A DNA stretch of 64,000 nucleotides from Smittia aterrima. Lineage: Eukaryota; Arthropoda; Insecta; Diptera; Chironomidae. How positions within the stretch are numbered: position 1 is the first letter of the stretch; the number at the start of each line of letters is the position of its first letter. Shown here piece after piece: positions 37,891 to 47,192 of the stretch. The stretch is taken from contig CP093829.1 of the NCBI GenBank assembly GCA_033063855.1, positions 5,714,243-5,778,242 on the forward strand. The letters run 5' to 3'. The position numbers and the translations under genes were made by a program. The notes below the pieces were generated by a model. It had not been told where the DNA came from. It saw nothing but the letters and a program-made list of their open reading frames with translations, and made no database searches.

Positions 37891-38676
37891 TTACTTTGAA
37901 TATTCGCTGATTGCTTGAGTGACAGAGTCTTTGAGTTGTTTCATGACTGTGCATTGATCGGGAGCTTTGATGATTCCAGTGCCTGAGACGATCCAGTTAG
38001 CTCCTGCTTTAGCGCAACAGTCAATTGTGTTAAGTGCAACGCCGCCATCGACTTCGATGTTCAACAGCGGATAATTGTCGCGTAAATGTTTGACCTTTGT
38101 CATCATATCTCCCATGAACTTTTGACCTCCGAAGCCTGGCTCGACTGTCATGATAAGAACAAGATCAGCCATCTCAATGTATTGCTCAACGACATCAACT
38201 GGAGTCTTCGGCTTGATCGCTAGACCAACTTTCATTCCCGCTTCTCGAACTTTTCGGCAAACAGCGGCAACATCATCAACCGGTTCAATGTGGAAAGTGT
38301 ATTGATCGACTTGAGCGTCAGCCATATCGTTAATCCATTGTTCGGGTCGTTGAACCATCATGTGCGTTTCAAAAAATGCATCCTACAATGAATTTGATTA
38401 GAAAAGAATGATGAAAGAGATGATGAAGTGTTTACCTTGATTTTATTCCTCAAACACTTCACAACTGGATGTCCAAAGGTTAGATTAGGAACGAAGGTGC
38501 CATCCATCACATCCAAGTGCTAAAACAATTCAATGTCATTCGAGATTCTCATGTAAATCGGTTTATCGACTTACCAGATAGTCAGCTCCATTATCCAGCA
38601 ATCTCTGAGATTCATCGTAGAGCTGAGACAGATCAGCGTTCAAGATTGAGGGACCGATCTTTGCTTGCAGTGACAT
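37891..38676 (-). CDS. Rpe: Ribulose-phosphate 3-epimerase, 225 aa
   Basis: Exons 38575-38676, 38436-38519 and 37891-38382 on the minus strand, all junctions in phase 0. The enzyme interconverts ribulose 5-phosphate and xylulose 5-phosphate in the cytosolic pentose phosphate pathway. Hallmarks in order: GPSILNADLSQL, HLDVMDGTFVPNLTFG (His and Asp bind the catalytic metal), THMMVQRPEQW, MTVEPGFGGQKFM and IEVDGGV (second catalytic Asp and phosphate loop), then GANWIVSGTGI. Length and motifs are those of a complete TIM-barrel epimerase. It is divergent with boca over a 158-base gap. Confidence 0.96.
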
Positions 38677-38834
38677 TCTCGCTTAAAACAAGATTTTGAT
38701 GCTTTCTTATTGGAACGCCTTTGTGGAATAATTTTTTGAGACTGGAAGGCCACGACCGGTTGGAAAGTTCCAATGAAATTTTTGTTTATTTCGTAGAAAT
38801 AATTTTTTCTCTCAATAATTTAGTCAAATTAAAA
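38677..38834. promoter_or_regulatory. Rpe-boca bidirectional promoter
   Basis: Only 158 bases separate the two start codons, so both leaders and both promoters must fit here. No TATA box is evident, as expected for housekeeping genes. Confidence 0.55.
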
Positions 38835-39444
38835 ATGAAATTGAAGACTTTCACTATCGTTATCAGTTTTCTTCTGCTGATAACCATCGCAGCTTGTAAG
38901 AAATCTGACAAAGAGAACAAACCTGAGTGGGCTAAGAAAGATATTCGAGATTACTCGGAAGCTGACTTGGAAAGATTGTTAGATCAATGGGAAGTGAGTT
39001 CGCTAAAAGTTTTTAAATGTACTTGAAACTAAACGAATTTGTTTTTAGGAAGATGAAGAGCCTCTTGAAGATGATGAGCTACCAGAGCATCTCCGACCTC
39101 AACCACAGATCGACATGTCAAAGATTGATATGAGCAATCCAGAAGAACTTCTCCAACAAACGAAGAAAGGCCGAACTGTGATGACGTTCGTCACTGTCAC
39201 TGACAATCCAACTCGAGAAGAAGCTGAAGAGATCACGAAGCTCTGGCAGACGAGTCTTTGGAACAATCACATTCAAGCCGAGCGCTACATGATCGACGAC
39301 AATCGAGCGATCTTCATGTTCAAGGATGGAGCTCAGTCATGGCAAGCGAAAGACTTCTTGGTTGAGCAAGAAAGATGCCAAAGTGTAACAGTCGAGAACA
39401 AAGTTTATGACGGAAAGTTTGCAGCTAAAAAAGATGAACTTTAA
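38835..39444 (+). CDS. boca: LDL-receptor chaperone boca (MESD family), 184 aa
   Basis: Exons 38835-38993 and 39049-39444, joined in phase 0. I start at ATG 38835, which gives a clean signal peptide MKLKTFTIVISFLLLITIAAC; the frame continues upstream but without a better ATG. The body has the MESD hallmarks EWAKKDIRDYSEADLERLL, TKLWQTSLWNNHIQ and RAIFMFKDGAQSW. The C-terminus is KDEL, an endoplasmic-reticulum retrieval signal. Boca folds the beta-propeller/EGF modules of LDL-receptor family members such as Arrow and the yolk receptors. AATAAA follows near 39488. Confidence 0.96.
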
Positions 39445-40208
39445 AGTGTAAAATGATGATCTGGCGTTATAAAGTTTACAAAGTCTGAAATAAAATTGAA
39501 ACAGATATAAAGCGATTTCGATAAATCGTCATCAAATATTTTACTTTCCACTGGAAGGATAAGTTTTTTTTTGCATAAAGTAGAAAATTACTTGGACGTT
39601 GAATGATGAGGAATGATTCAATTTTACAAAGAGCTTTAGAAGAGAATTATTTTAATTGATGGAACAAAGATTTTTCAGTTGAGGGTAAACACTGATGAAA
39701 TCTCAATTATTTGATGGAAACGAACATTTTAAAGCATCGATTTTAAGATTAATAAAAGCAGTCGAGTCAGAGTGGCATCTTCAAATCAAGCTTTGATGTT
39801 TGAAGCTGCGCTAACTCCTTTGATTTTGCTGTGAGATAATCTCACTGAGATTGGATGCTGATCTAGTCAACAGTTTTTATTTGCTTAACGCAAAGGCCCT
39901 AAATCCAAAGGTATAATTTATAAGAAGCCAATTTGAATTGAATGATTTATTTTTACCAAAATTCTAGTTTTCTTACCTTAAACTTGTTCTGGATAAATTT
40001 CCAAATAAAAGCTTGTCGATAGCATCAGATCTCTCTTACTGTAAGCAGCGTTAGTCTTCATGTGATTAGCAAATATTTGAGAACTAAATATTAACAAGCA
40101 AATGATTCTTAGTCAAGAATGAATATAAATTGATGCCGAAGCGAATAGTCAATCAGTATTTTTCTAATCTTCTCAGTACCAGGAGCTGTTGAAAGTAAAA
40201 GTGTAAAA
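39445..40208. other. Intergenic, boca 3' end and mucin 1 promoter
   Basis: Bases about 39980-40208 resemble 41230-41463, the region before the second mucin gene, including GAATATAAAT and the stretch GTATTTTTCTAATCTTCTCA. Nothing coding is seen. Confidence 0.5.
40124..40130 (+). promoter_or_regulatory. TATA box of mucin-like gene 1
   Basis: TATAAAT, 85 bases before the ATG, conserved at the matching place (41386) of the duplicate gene. Confidence 0.55.
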
Positions 40209-41048
40209 ATGAAGTTTACGTTTGTTCTATTAGGAACTCTTCTAGTTTTGATGGTCTTTGTTCACTCAGTTGGTAAGTCGAATTATTCAAAATTCGGGGA
40301 ATCCCAAATTCGAAAAATTCTATAACTCGCGGCTACTTGAAGATTTATCGCTTGACCGAAAAAACGTGCTGCTTTTAAATTTGTATTTTAATTTATTCAA
40401 TATTTTTCAGAAATGAGGAAATCAAAGAGAGATGATAGTTCTTCGAGCGAGTCTGGAAGTAAGGAAAAGAAAAATAAAGATCGTTGCAGTCGGAGATGGG
40501 GTTGCGGACTTCGAAGATTTGGCCAAAGAAGAAAATGTCGAATGGGTGCATGTGAAGAACAAATGATAACATTCCCCCCTATAACATTCCCACCACCTCC
40601 ATTCTGCGGATGGAGAAAAAAGAAGCCAAAGATCTGCGAACGCTTGTCAATGATGACAAAAACCACCTCAACAACGACCATGCCGACAACTACGACAACC
40701 ATGTCAACAACCACAACAACCGCGCCGACGACAACAACAACCATGCCGACAACTGTTGCAACAATGCCGACAACTACATCAACCATGCCAACGACCACCA
40801 CAACAACCATGCCAACAACTACAACAACCATGCCAACAACTACAACAACTATGCCAACGACCACCACAACAACAACCATGCCGACAACTACAACAACGAC
40901 GACCGTGCCGACGACAACAAGCACTGTTTCGTCAACGACTAAAACTGAAGCAACCACTACAACCATGCCGACAACTGAAGCCACAACATCAACAACAACG
41001 GAATCAACTACCAGAGCTCCGATTCGTAGACCGAACGTTAAAAATTAG
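40209..41048 (+). CDS. Threonine-rich mucin-like secreted protein 1, 233 aa
   Basis: Exons 40209-40272 and 40411-41048, joined in phase 1. The signal peptide is MKFTFVLLGTLLVLMVFVHS. A basic and serine-rich segment (SSSSESGSKEKK) and a cysteine-bearing region (RRWGCGLRRFGQRRKC...CEEQM...FCGWRKK) follow. From about residue 90 the chain is almost only threonine with MPT or APT spacers, a dense O-glycosylation target typical of mucins. Likely secreted from gut, salivary gland or another epithelium; which one is not visible. The repeat also gives long frames on other strands and frames, which are artefacts. Tandem paralogue at 41464. Confidence 0.75.
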
Positions 41049-41463
41049 TTTTATAATTTTTAATTTGGCTAAAGGAAAGAATAATTACTTTTGATGGCTC
41101 ATACAAAATATTGAAAAAATCAATTGCGCTGCGTTAAGAGCTTTCAAAACGAAAACGGCATTAAGACTTAAATAAAATCAGAGTGAACATGATAAGAACT
41201 CTTCTATTCTTTGTCTCAACTTCTCCTGCCCAAAACTTGTTCTGAAAAAGTTTCCAAATAAAAATTTGTTCAGCAAGGTCAAGAACGTTGAAGTCGTCTT
41301 TTGCTATCGATAGCGGCCTTCAGGTGATTAGCAAATATTTGAATACCTAATATTTATGAGCAAATTATTCTTAGACAAGACTGAATATAAATCGATGGTG
41401 AAGCGAATAGTCCATCAGTATTTTTCTAATCTTCTCAGGAACAGGAGCCAGTTGAAAGCAAAA
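41049..41463. other. Spacer between the mucin genes
   Basis: 415 bases: the 3' end of the first gene and a duplicated promoter block (TATA at 41386-41392) for the second. No coding signal. Confidence 0.5.
41386..41392 (+). promoter_or_regulatory. TATA box of mucin-like gene 2
   Basis: TATAAAT, 78 bases before the ATG, within a block shared with the first mucin gene. Confidence 0.55.
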
Positions 41464-42164
41464 ATGAAGTTAACGTTTGTTTTATTAGGAACTCTTTTAG
41501 TTCTGATGGTTTTTGTTAATTCAGTTGGTATGTGAAAAAAATATTTCGGGAAATCCCAAATGCAAAAAATATTCTATGATTTTTAAAGGTTTATTTTTTG
41601 AAAAAAATTTAATTTATTCAATATTTCTCAGAAATGAAAAAAGGAAAGAAGAAAAATTCGAGTGATAGCTCTTCAAGTGAGTCTGGAAGCGATGAAAAGA
41701 AAGAGAAAGATCCTTGTAGAAAGAGAAAGGGCTGCGGAGGTCGAAGAGCTGGTCAAAGAAGAAGGTGCCAAGAGCGAATGGCCGCATGTGATGAAAAGAT
41801 GATGGAAATGGGAATGGAAGAGCGATCGCCACCTCCTTGCGAAATGTCGAAGAAGAAATCAAAGGGTTGCCAACGTACAACAACGATGTCAACGACTACC
41901 ACAACAACTGAAGCTACAACAACTACAACAACTATGCCGACAACTGTTGCAACCATGCCGACAACTACAACAACTGCAGCTACAACAACGACCACCATGC
42001 CTACGACAACAACAATGCCAACAACTACGACAACAACAATGCCAACAACTACGACAACTGGAGCTACAACAACGACGACCGTCCCTACGACGACAAGCAC
42101 TGTTTCATCAACAACTACAACTGAAGCCACAACAACTACGACGACTCCAGCGACGAAATCTTAA
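41464..42164 (+). CDS. Threonine-rich mucin-like secreted protein 2, 198 aa
   Basis: Exons 41464-41527 and 41632-42164, the same structure and phase as the neighbour. The signal peptide MKLTFVLLGTLLVLMVFVNS is nearly identical. The pre-mucin region keeps the pattern KGCGGRRAGQRRRCQ...ACDEKM...PPCEMSKKKSKGC, so cysteine and basic positions are conserved while the threonine tract differs in length. This argues that the cysteine region, not only the tract, is functional. Confidence 0.75.
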
Positions 42165-42721
42165 AGATAAAGTTTCTTCTTTTAAAATTTAGAGGAAAGG
42201 AATCGCGGAGCCAGAACATCGGCTTTTGGTGGATCTCACAGTCATCCCAGATTATCTCTGGTCAACTGTGAGGATGAAAAAAAAGATAAAGTTGTAAACT
42301 CATTTTAATTTTTTTTTATTGCGTAATAAAATGTGAACTTCTTATTTTAAAATTTCATTTTGTTATTAAAGCTTTTTTTAGTTGAGAGCTTTGGATTTAT
42401 TTCTCCTTCTTTTTGTTGATATCTCTCCACTTATTTCAATATGTCTGGACTCGCTCTGGTTTGCTTTCTTAGTCACAGCTTTTTGCTCATTACTTGACTG
42501 TTCTCCCATTCGTCACTAAAAGTTGTTTATTAATACTTCAAGCTCATGAATAACTTAAGGTAAGACTTACTTCTTAGGTTGACCGTAAATGCTTGCGAAA
42601 ATCTTTGAGTCAAGGTTGCTTCTTCTTACAGATTAAGAAGTTCAACAAGAAGAGTTGTTAATTTAATATTAATAATTTTTATTTGTTTTCAAAAGTTTAT
42701 CGATTTACAAATCTTAAACAT
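42165..42721. other. Intergenic with a short inverted repeat
   Basis: CTCACAGT near 42235 and ACTGTGAG near 42267 can pair over a loop of about 24 bases, just after the second mucin gene. Otherwise AT-rich with no gene seen. Confidence 0.4.
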
Positions 42722-43858
42722 TTACAGCGAAAGTTTCTGTTGATCTTCAAGCAAGTTCTCATATTCACGACGATTGTCAATTAATTTCTTCAGCTTAGGG
42801 AGATTTTCCATCAACGATTCTGGTAAAGGATCTGAAAACTTCTTAACAATCATATCGAATGCTTCTTTCTTCAATAATTTTGCTTCGTATTTATGAGCAA
42901 ACAAAAATGTTTCGTAAGCATTGTTGTCGTCGAGATCATCGGCAATGATTTCAGTGTAAACAGATTTCATTTTTTCGATTTTAAATTTATAAGCGATCAT
43001 CACGTTTTCTTTCGCGTTATCTTCATGAAGAACTTCGTTCGTGTAGATGAAGTGAAGCATTGATTCAACAGCAATTGTAGTGAAATCATTGATTTCTAAT
43101 TCCGTTGCTTCTTCACTATCTTTGAAGATCTCAGCCATTGTTGAGCTAAAAATTCCAAGAACGCTTCGGTGAACTTTAAATTCTTTGTCGGCTGAGATGA
43201 TTTTGAAGTCAGAATAGTTCCCTGATGTCCACAAATTCTTAATTCCTTCGCTAAAATCTTCAGTTTCCATCAAAACTACTTGTGGTTTAATCCGTTCGCA
43301 GCATTTTTCATCGATCGCTTTCATTAATTCTTGAAGTGATTGGTGAGTGGAACAGTTGACATCTTTTGAGCAAAACCAAGCGCAAAGATTTTTGTTCCTG
43401 AAAAAGTTTACCGAAATATCAGCTCTTTCTACGAAGGGCTTTAGCAAATTCCCAGTCGCTGAAGCGATTTGATTGTTGCTGAATGAAACATCTTTCAACT
43501 TCGGCATGTTAGTTAACAAATTATCCGGCAGTGATGTCAGTTGACAATAATTCATCCAAAACGTTTCCAAATTTTCGAGTCCTCTCAAGTCTCGTTTAGA
43601 AATTTTCTTGATCCCGCATCCGTTGAATTCCAATCGCACCAAGTTAGGAAAATGTTTCGGAAGATCTTGTGGAAAATATTGAAGCTTCGTTCCATTTGAA
43701 TTAGTGAAAAGAAGTTGCTTGACATCTAAATTACTCTTTCCACTAAGATAATTTCCTTTGAATGCTTTAATTATTTGCTCTGGTTCATTAATCTCCGCCT
43801 CGTGAACAATGCACGTGTAAAAATCACTGTAAAGCACAAACTCGCAGTTGATTTCCAT
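42722..43858 (-). CDS. LRR-BTB fusion protein 1, 378 aa
   Basis: Single exon. I start at the ATG at 43858 (MEINCEF); the frame extends upstream only from a TTG. Residues about 50-165 form leucine-rich repeats (FPNLVRLEFNGCGI, LENLETFWMNYCQLTSLP, MPKLKDVSFSNNQI). A linker at 170-215 leads to a BTB/POZ domain, with SDFKI, FKVHRSVLGIFS, ELEINDFTTIAVESMLHFIY and a C-terminal helical region ending NRREYENLLEDQQKLSL. BTB domains dimerise and often bind Cullin-3, so an adaptor role with the LRR as substrate binder is inferred. There is no signal peptide although the LRR part resembles secreted LRR proteins. Most divergent of three tandem copies. Confidence 0.8.
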   Translation of the reverse strand: MEINCEFVLYSDFYTCIVHEAEINEPEQIIKAFKGNYLSGKSNLDVKQLLFTNSNGTKLQYFPQDLPKHFPNLVRLEFNGCGIKKISKRDLRGLENLETFWMNYCQLTSLPDNLLTNMPKLKDVSFSNNQIASATGNLLKPFVERADISVNFFRNKNLCAWFCSKDVNCSTHQSLQELMKAIDEKCCERIKPQVVLMETEDFSEGIKNLWTSGNYSDFKIISADKEFKVHRSVLGIFSSTMAEIFKDSEEATELEINDFTTIAVESMLHFIYTNEVLHEDNAKENVMIAYKFKIEKMKSVYTEIIADDLDDNNAYETFLFAHKYEAKLLKKEAFDMIVKKFSDPLPESLMENLPKLKKLIDNRREYENLLEDQQKLSL

Positions 43859-44254
43859 TTCAGATGATTTATAAGAAAATAACTGATCGAAACTTCTTTC
43901 TTGAAGTATTAAAGGAGACTGAAGAGGTAAAGCGAAGAACAAACTCTTGAAGGATTAAGCGGTTGACTTAAGAGGCAATTTACCTACATTTATGTGAATC
44001 GTAAGATCGCAAAAAGTACAGTACAACACCAAAAGGATTAAAATTCTGTAATGCGTGTATGTGTGTCATCTACTCTTGATCCTTTTAATACAAATTCTCT
44101 AATAACGATTCAGGTAGTTAGGGAAAATAGTTATCAACTTTTTAATTTATTCTTTATTTATCTTAAAGCATTGGAATTTCTCATTTGAAAAGGATTGTCA
44201 AAGCGTTTCAAAAGTTACTCGAAAACATATTTTTCCTTAGTAAGCCACAAAAAA
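43859..44254. other. Spacer between LRR-BTB 1 and 2
   Basis: 396 bases with no gene. Unlike the other two members, gene 1 has no paired TGGAAA palindrome directly upstream. Confidence 0.4.
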
Positions 44255-45385
44255 CTATAGCGAAAGTCTCTGTTGCTCTACAAGCAAGTTCTCGTATTCA
44301 CGACGATTGTCAATTAATTTCTTCAGTTTGATGGGGTCTTCCATCAACGATTCAGACAAATGATCTGGGAACTTCTTAGCGATAACTTTGAAAGCTATTT
44401 TCTTCAAGTCTTCTAATACATTTTTATGAGCAAACAAAAATGTTTCATAAGCATTGGATTCGTTGAGATTATCGAAGATTATTTCATCGACGGCAAATTT
44501 CAATTCTTCGACATTATATTTTCGAGCGACGGAAAATATTTCAATCGCAATGTCTTCGTGAAGAACCTCGTTTGTGTAGATGAAGTGAAGCATAGATTCA
44601 ACAGCAATTGGACTGAAATCGTTTATCTGAAGTTCCGTTGCTTCTTTATGATCCTCGAAGATTTCAGCCATTACTGGGCTACGCATCGCAAGAATTGATC
44701 GATGAACTTTGAATTCCTTGTTGCCCGAGACGATTTTGAAGTCAGAAAACTTTCCAGAGATCCACAATTTCTTAATTCCTTCATTAAAATCTTCAGATTC
44801 TATGACTTTTGACTTGTAAGGTTTGCTGCATTTTTCGTCGATCGTTTTCATTAGTTCTTCAAGCGATTGATGAGTGTTGTAATCTGTATAAGTTGGGTTG
44901 TAACGGACATCAATGTTTTTGTTTCCACGAAGATTAACCGAAATTACGGATCTTCCAATGAACGGCTGCAGTAAATTTGAAGATGCTGACTCGATTTGAT
45001 TGTTTATAAATGAAACATCTTTTAGTTTCGGCATGTGAGTGAACAAATTATTCGGCAGTGATGTCAATTGGCAAGAGTGAATCCAAAATGTTTCTAAATT
45101 TTCAAGTCCTCTCAAGTCTCGTTTCGAAATTGCTTTTATTCCGCATCCAAAGATTGTCACATCTGTCAAATTAGGAAAATGCTTATGCAGATCTCGTGGA
45201 AAATATTTCATTTTTGGTTCGTAAAAGAATTTAAGATGTCGAACGTCTGTATTGCTAAATCCAGGAACATGATCGCCTTTGAATGCTTTAATTACTTGTC
45301 CAGGTTTTGTTATCTCGGCCTTGTGTACAACACATTCGTAAATGTTAATAATGCTATAATCTTTAAATTCACAGTTGATTTCCAT
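44255..45385 (-). CDS. LRR-BTB fusion protein 2, 376 aa
   Basis: Single exon, ATG at 45385 (MEINCEFKDYS). LRR region about 50-165 with FPNLTDVTIFGCGI, LENLETFWIHSCQLTSLP and MPKLKDVSFINNQI; BTB from about 208 (LWISGKFSDFKIV, FKVHRSILAMRSPVMAEIF, FSPIAVESMLHFIYTNEV), then a helical BACK-like tail ending NRREYENLLVEQQRLSL. Cysteines at 5, 18, 81 and 105 sit where secreted LRR proteins carry disulfides. A TGGAAA palindrome pair lies 72-105 bases upstream. Confidence 0.82.
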   Translation of the reverse strand: MEINCEFKDYSIINIYECVVHKAEITKPGQVIKAFKGDHVPGFSNTDVRHLKFFYEPKMKYFPRDLHKHFPNLTDVTIFGCGIKAISKRDLRGLENLETFWIHSCQLTSLPNNLFTHMPKLKDVSFINNQIESASSNLLQPFIGRSVISVNLRGNKNIDVRYNPTYTDYNTHQSLEELMKTIDEKCSKPYKSKVIESEDFNEGIKKLWISGKFSDFKIVSGNKEFKVHRSILAMRSPVMAEIFEDHKEATELQINDFSPIAVESMLHFIYTNEVLHEDIAIEIFSVARKYNVEELKFAVDEIIFDNLNESNAYETFLFAHKNVLEDLKKIAFKVIAKKFPDHLSESLMEDPIKLKKLIDNRREYENLLVEQQRLSL

Positions 45386-45456
45386 TTCACGATCAATTTG
45401 ATAAATATTTTTCAGTAAAATAACTTTTACGATGTTTATGTTAAATCAACAATTTA

Positions 45457-45490
45457 TTTCCACTGGAATTTTTCCATTTTTCACTGGAAA
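45457..45490 (-). promoter_or_regulatory. Palindromic TTTCCA/TGGAAA pair before LRR-BTB 2
   Basis: Two copies of CACTGGAA, the first inside TTTCCACTGGAA and the second in CACTGGAAA, about 20 bases apart and 72-105 bases upstream of the start. The same arrangement precedes gene 3 (46725-46760). Confidence 0.4.
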
Positions 45491-45546
45491 TTAACTTCGT
45501 TTCTTATCTATTTCATTTTTGAAATGGAACGCCAAATCTGGCAAAG

Positions 45547-46677
45547 TTACAGCGAAAGTTTTTGTTGAACTCCAATCAAGTTCTCGTACTCACGGCGATT
45601 GTCAATTAATTTTTTAAGTTTTGTTGGGTCTTCCATCAACAATTCTGGCAAAGGATCTGGGAACATTTTAGCGATACAATTGAAAGCTATTTTCTTCAAG
45701 TCTTTTGCTTCATTTTGATGAGCAAACAAAAATGTTTCGTATGCATTGTTATCGTTGACGTTGCTGGATATAATTTCCTCGAAGACTGATTTCATTTTTA
45801 TGATTTTGAATTTATGAGCGATAACAAAGTTCTCAAAGGCGTTGTCTTCATGAATGATTTCGTTTGTGTAGATGAAGTGCAGCATTGATTCTACAGCTCG
45901 TGGACTGAAATCATTAATTTTGATTTCCGTTGCTTCTTTATGATTCTCGACTATATCTGCCATCATTGGGCTCCGGATTCCAAGAATATTTCGGTGAACA
46001 TTAAATTGCTTGTCGTCTGAGATGATCTTGAAATCAGAAAACTGGCCAGTTCCCCACAATTTTTTGATGTCTTCATTAAAATCTTCAGGTTCTATAACTT
46101 TTGACTTAATAGGTTTGCTACATTTCTCGTCGATCTCTTTCATGATTTCTTCAAGTGATTTGTGTGTTGACCTATCGATATACTTTGGGTTGAATACAGC
46201 ATCAATGTTTTTGTTTCCACGCAAATCAACTGAAACATCACGCCTTCCAACAAGAGGCTTCAACAAATTTGAAGATGCTGACTCGATTTGATTTTTGTTG
46301 AAGGAAACCAATTGTAAACTATTCATGTCATTGAATAAATCATCTGGTAGCAAAGTCAACTGGCAAGAGATCATCTCAAATCTCTTCAGATTTTCAAGCC
46401 CTATCAAATCTCGTCGCGAAATTTCTTTTATTCCGCATTCATTGAAATGCAAAATTACCATTGATGGAAAATGAATTTGCAAATCTCGAGGAATATATTG
46501 AAGTTTTGGTCCGTCACTGAATCGAACATTGTGAACGTAAGTAGCATCGACCATGTTCTTATGAACGCCTTTGAATGCTTTAATTTGTTGTCTTGGTTCT
46601 GCTATTTCCACATTTCGCGCAATGCAAGTATATATTCGTAAATTTCCAATAAAATCAAATTCACAATCGATTTCCAT
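45547..46677 (-). CDS. LRR-BTB fusion protein 3, 376 aa
   Basis: Single exon, ATG at 46677 (MEIDCEFDFIG). LRR part with FPSMVILHFNECGI, LENLKRFEMISCQLTLLP and MNSLQLVSFNKNQI. BTB with LWGTGQFSDFKIISDD, FNVHRNILGIRSPMMADIV and FSPRAVESMLHFIYTNEI. The tail NRREYENLIGVQQKLSL is the same as in its sisters, so all three copies are full length and open, against simple gene decay. Confidence 0.82.
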   Translation of the reverse strand: MEIDCEFDFIGNLRIYTCIARNVEIAEPRQQIKAFKGVHKNMVDATYVHNVRFSDGPKLQYIPRDLQIHFPSMVILHFNECGIKEISRRDLIGLENLKRFEMISCQLTLLPDDLFNDMNSLQLVSFNKNQIESASSNLLKPLVGRRDVSVDLRGNKNIDAVFNPKYIDRSTHKSLEEIMKEIDEKCSKPIKSKVIEPEDFNEDIKKLWGTGQFSDFKIISDDKQFNVHRNILGIRSPMMADIVENHKEATEIKINDFSPRAVESMLHFIYTNEIIHEDNAFENFVIAHKFKIIKMKSVFEEIISSNVNDNNAYETFLFAHQNEAKDLKKIAFNCIAKMFPDPLPELLMEDPTKLKKLIDNRREYENLIGVQQKLSL

Positions 46678-47192
46678 TTCGCGATTTATTTAGAAAAATA
46701 TTTAAGTTGAATCACAGTTTCCTTCTTTCCAATGGAAATATTTAATTTTCCACTGGAAAGTAAACAAATTCCCAAAAAATTTGTGTTTTGATATTTTCAT
46801 TTTGAATCGAAGTGTAGTTGAGCAAGGTCAGGCTCTGGATATCAGCTGTTCCAGAAAACTAAACGATCGTTGCTTTCTGACCTTCCTCTTGACCTCAACA
46901 TCAAGAGACAATAATTTAGATTGTTTTGAAATGAGCGAGACACAAATCTGTGATAGTTAGTTAATTATATCCGGCATGACGTTGAAACGATGAATTGAGA
47001 AAATAATTTTAAAATCACTCAAAGTTCTCAGTTCTCTTTCATTCTTGATAGAACAAACTCGCCATAAACAAACTTCGTCGCAAATAATCGCAAGTCATTT
47101 GAAATCTCTGTTTGCACAATAAACCAAACAAAAGATAAAGAAATCGCGACAGAATATCATTTGAAGTGAAATTGTGCAAAGACAAAGTCGCG
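46678..47192. other. Divergent spacer between LRR-BTB 3 and P450
   Basis: 515 bases holding promoters for a minus- and a plus-strand gene. The TGGAAA palindrome pair at 46725-46760 belongs to the LRR-BTB side. No coding signal. Confidence 0.45.
46725..46760 (-). promoter_or_regulatory. Palindromic TTTCCA/TGGAAA pair before LRR-BTB 3
   Basis: CTTTCCAATGGAAA and TTTTCCACTGGAAAG, about 20 bases apart and 48-83 bases before the start. A third copy sits in the ectopic relic at 50545-50580. Confidence 0.45.

Noticed and set aside
40397..40984. Long valine- and glycine-rich frame on the minus strand
   Set aside because: It is the antisense of the threonine-tract repeat of mucin 1; the plus strand has the signal peptide, splice sites and a paralogue.
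41753..42130. Valine-rich minus-strand frame
   Set aside because: Same artefact, opposite the second mucin tract.
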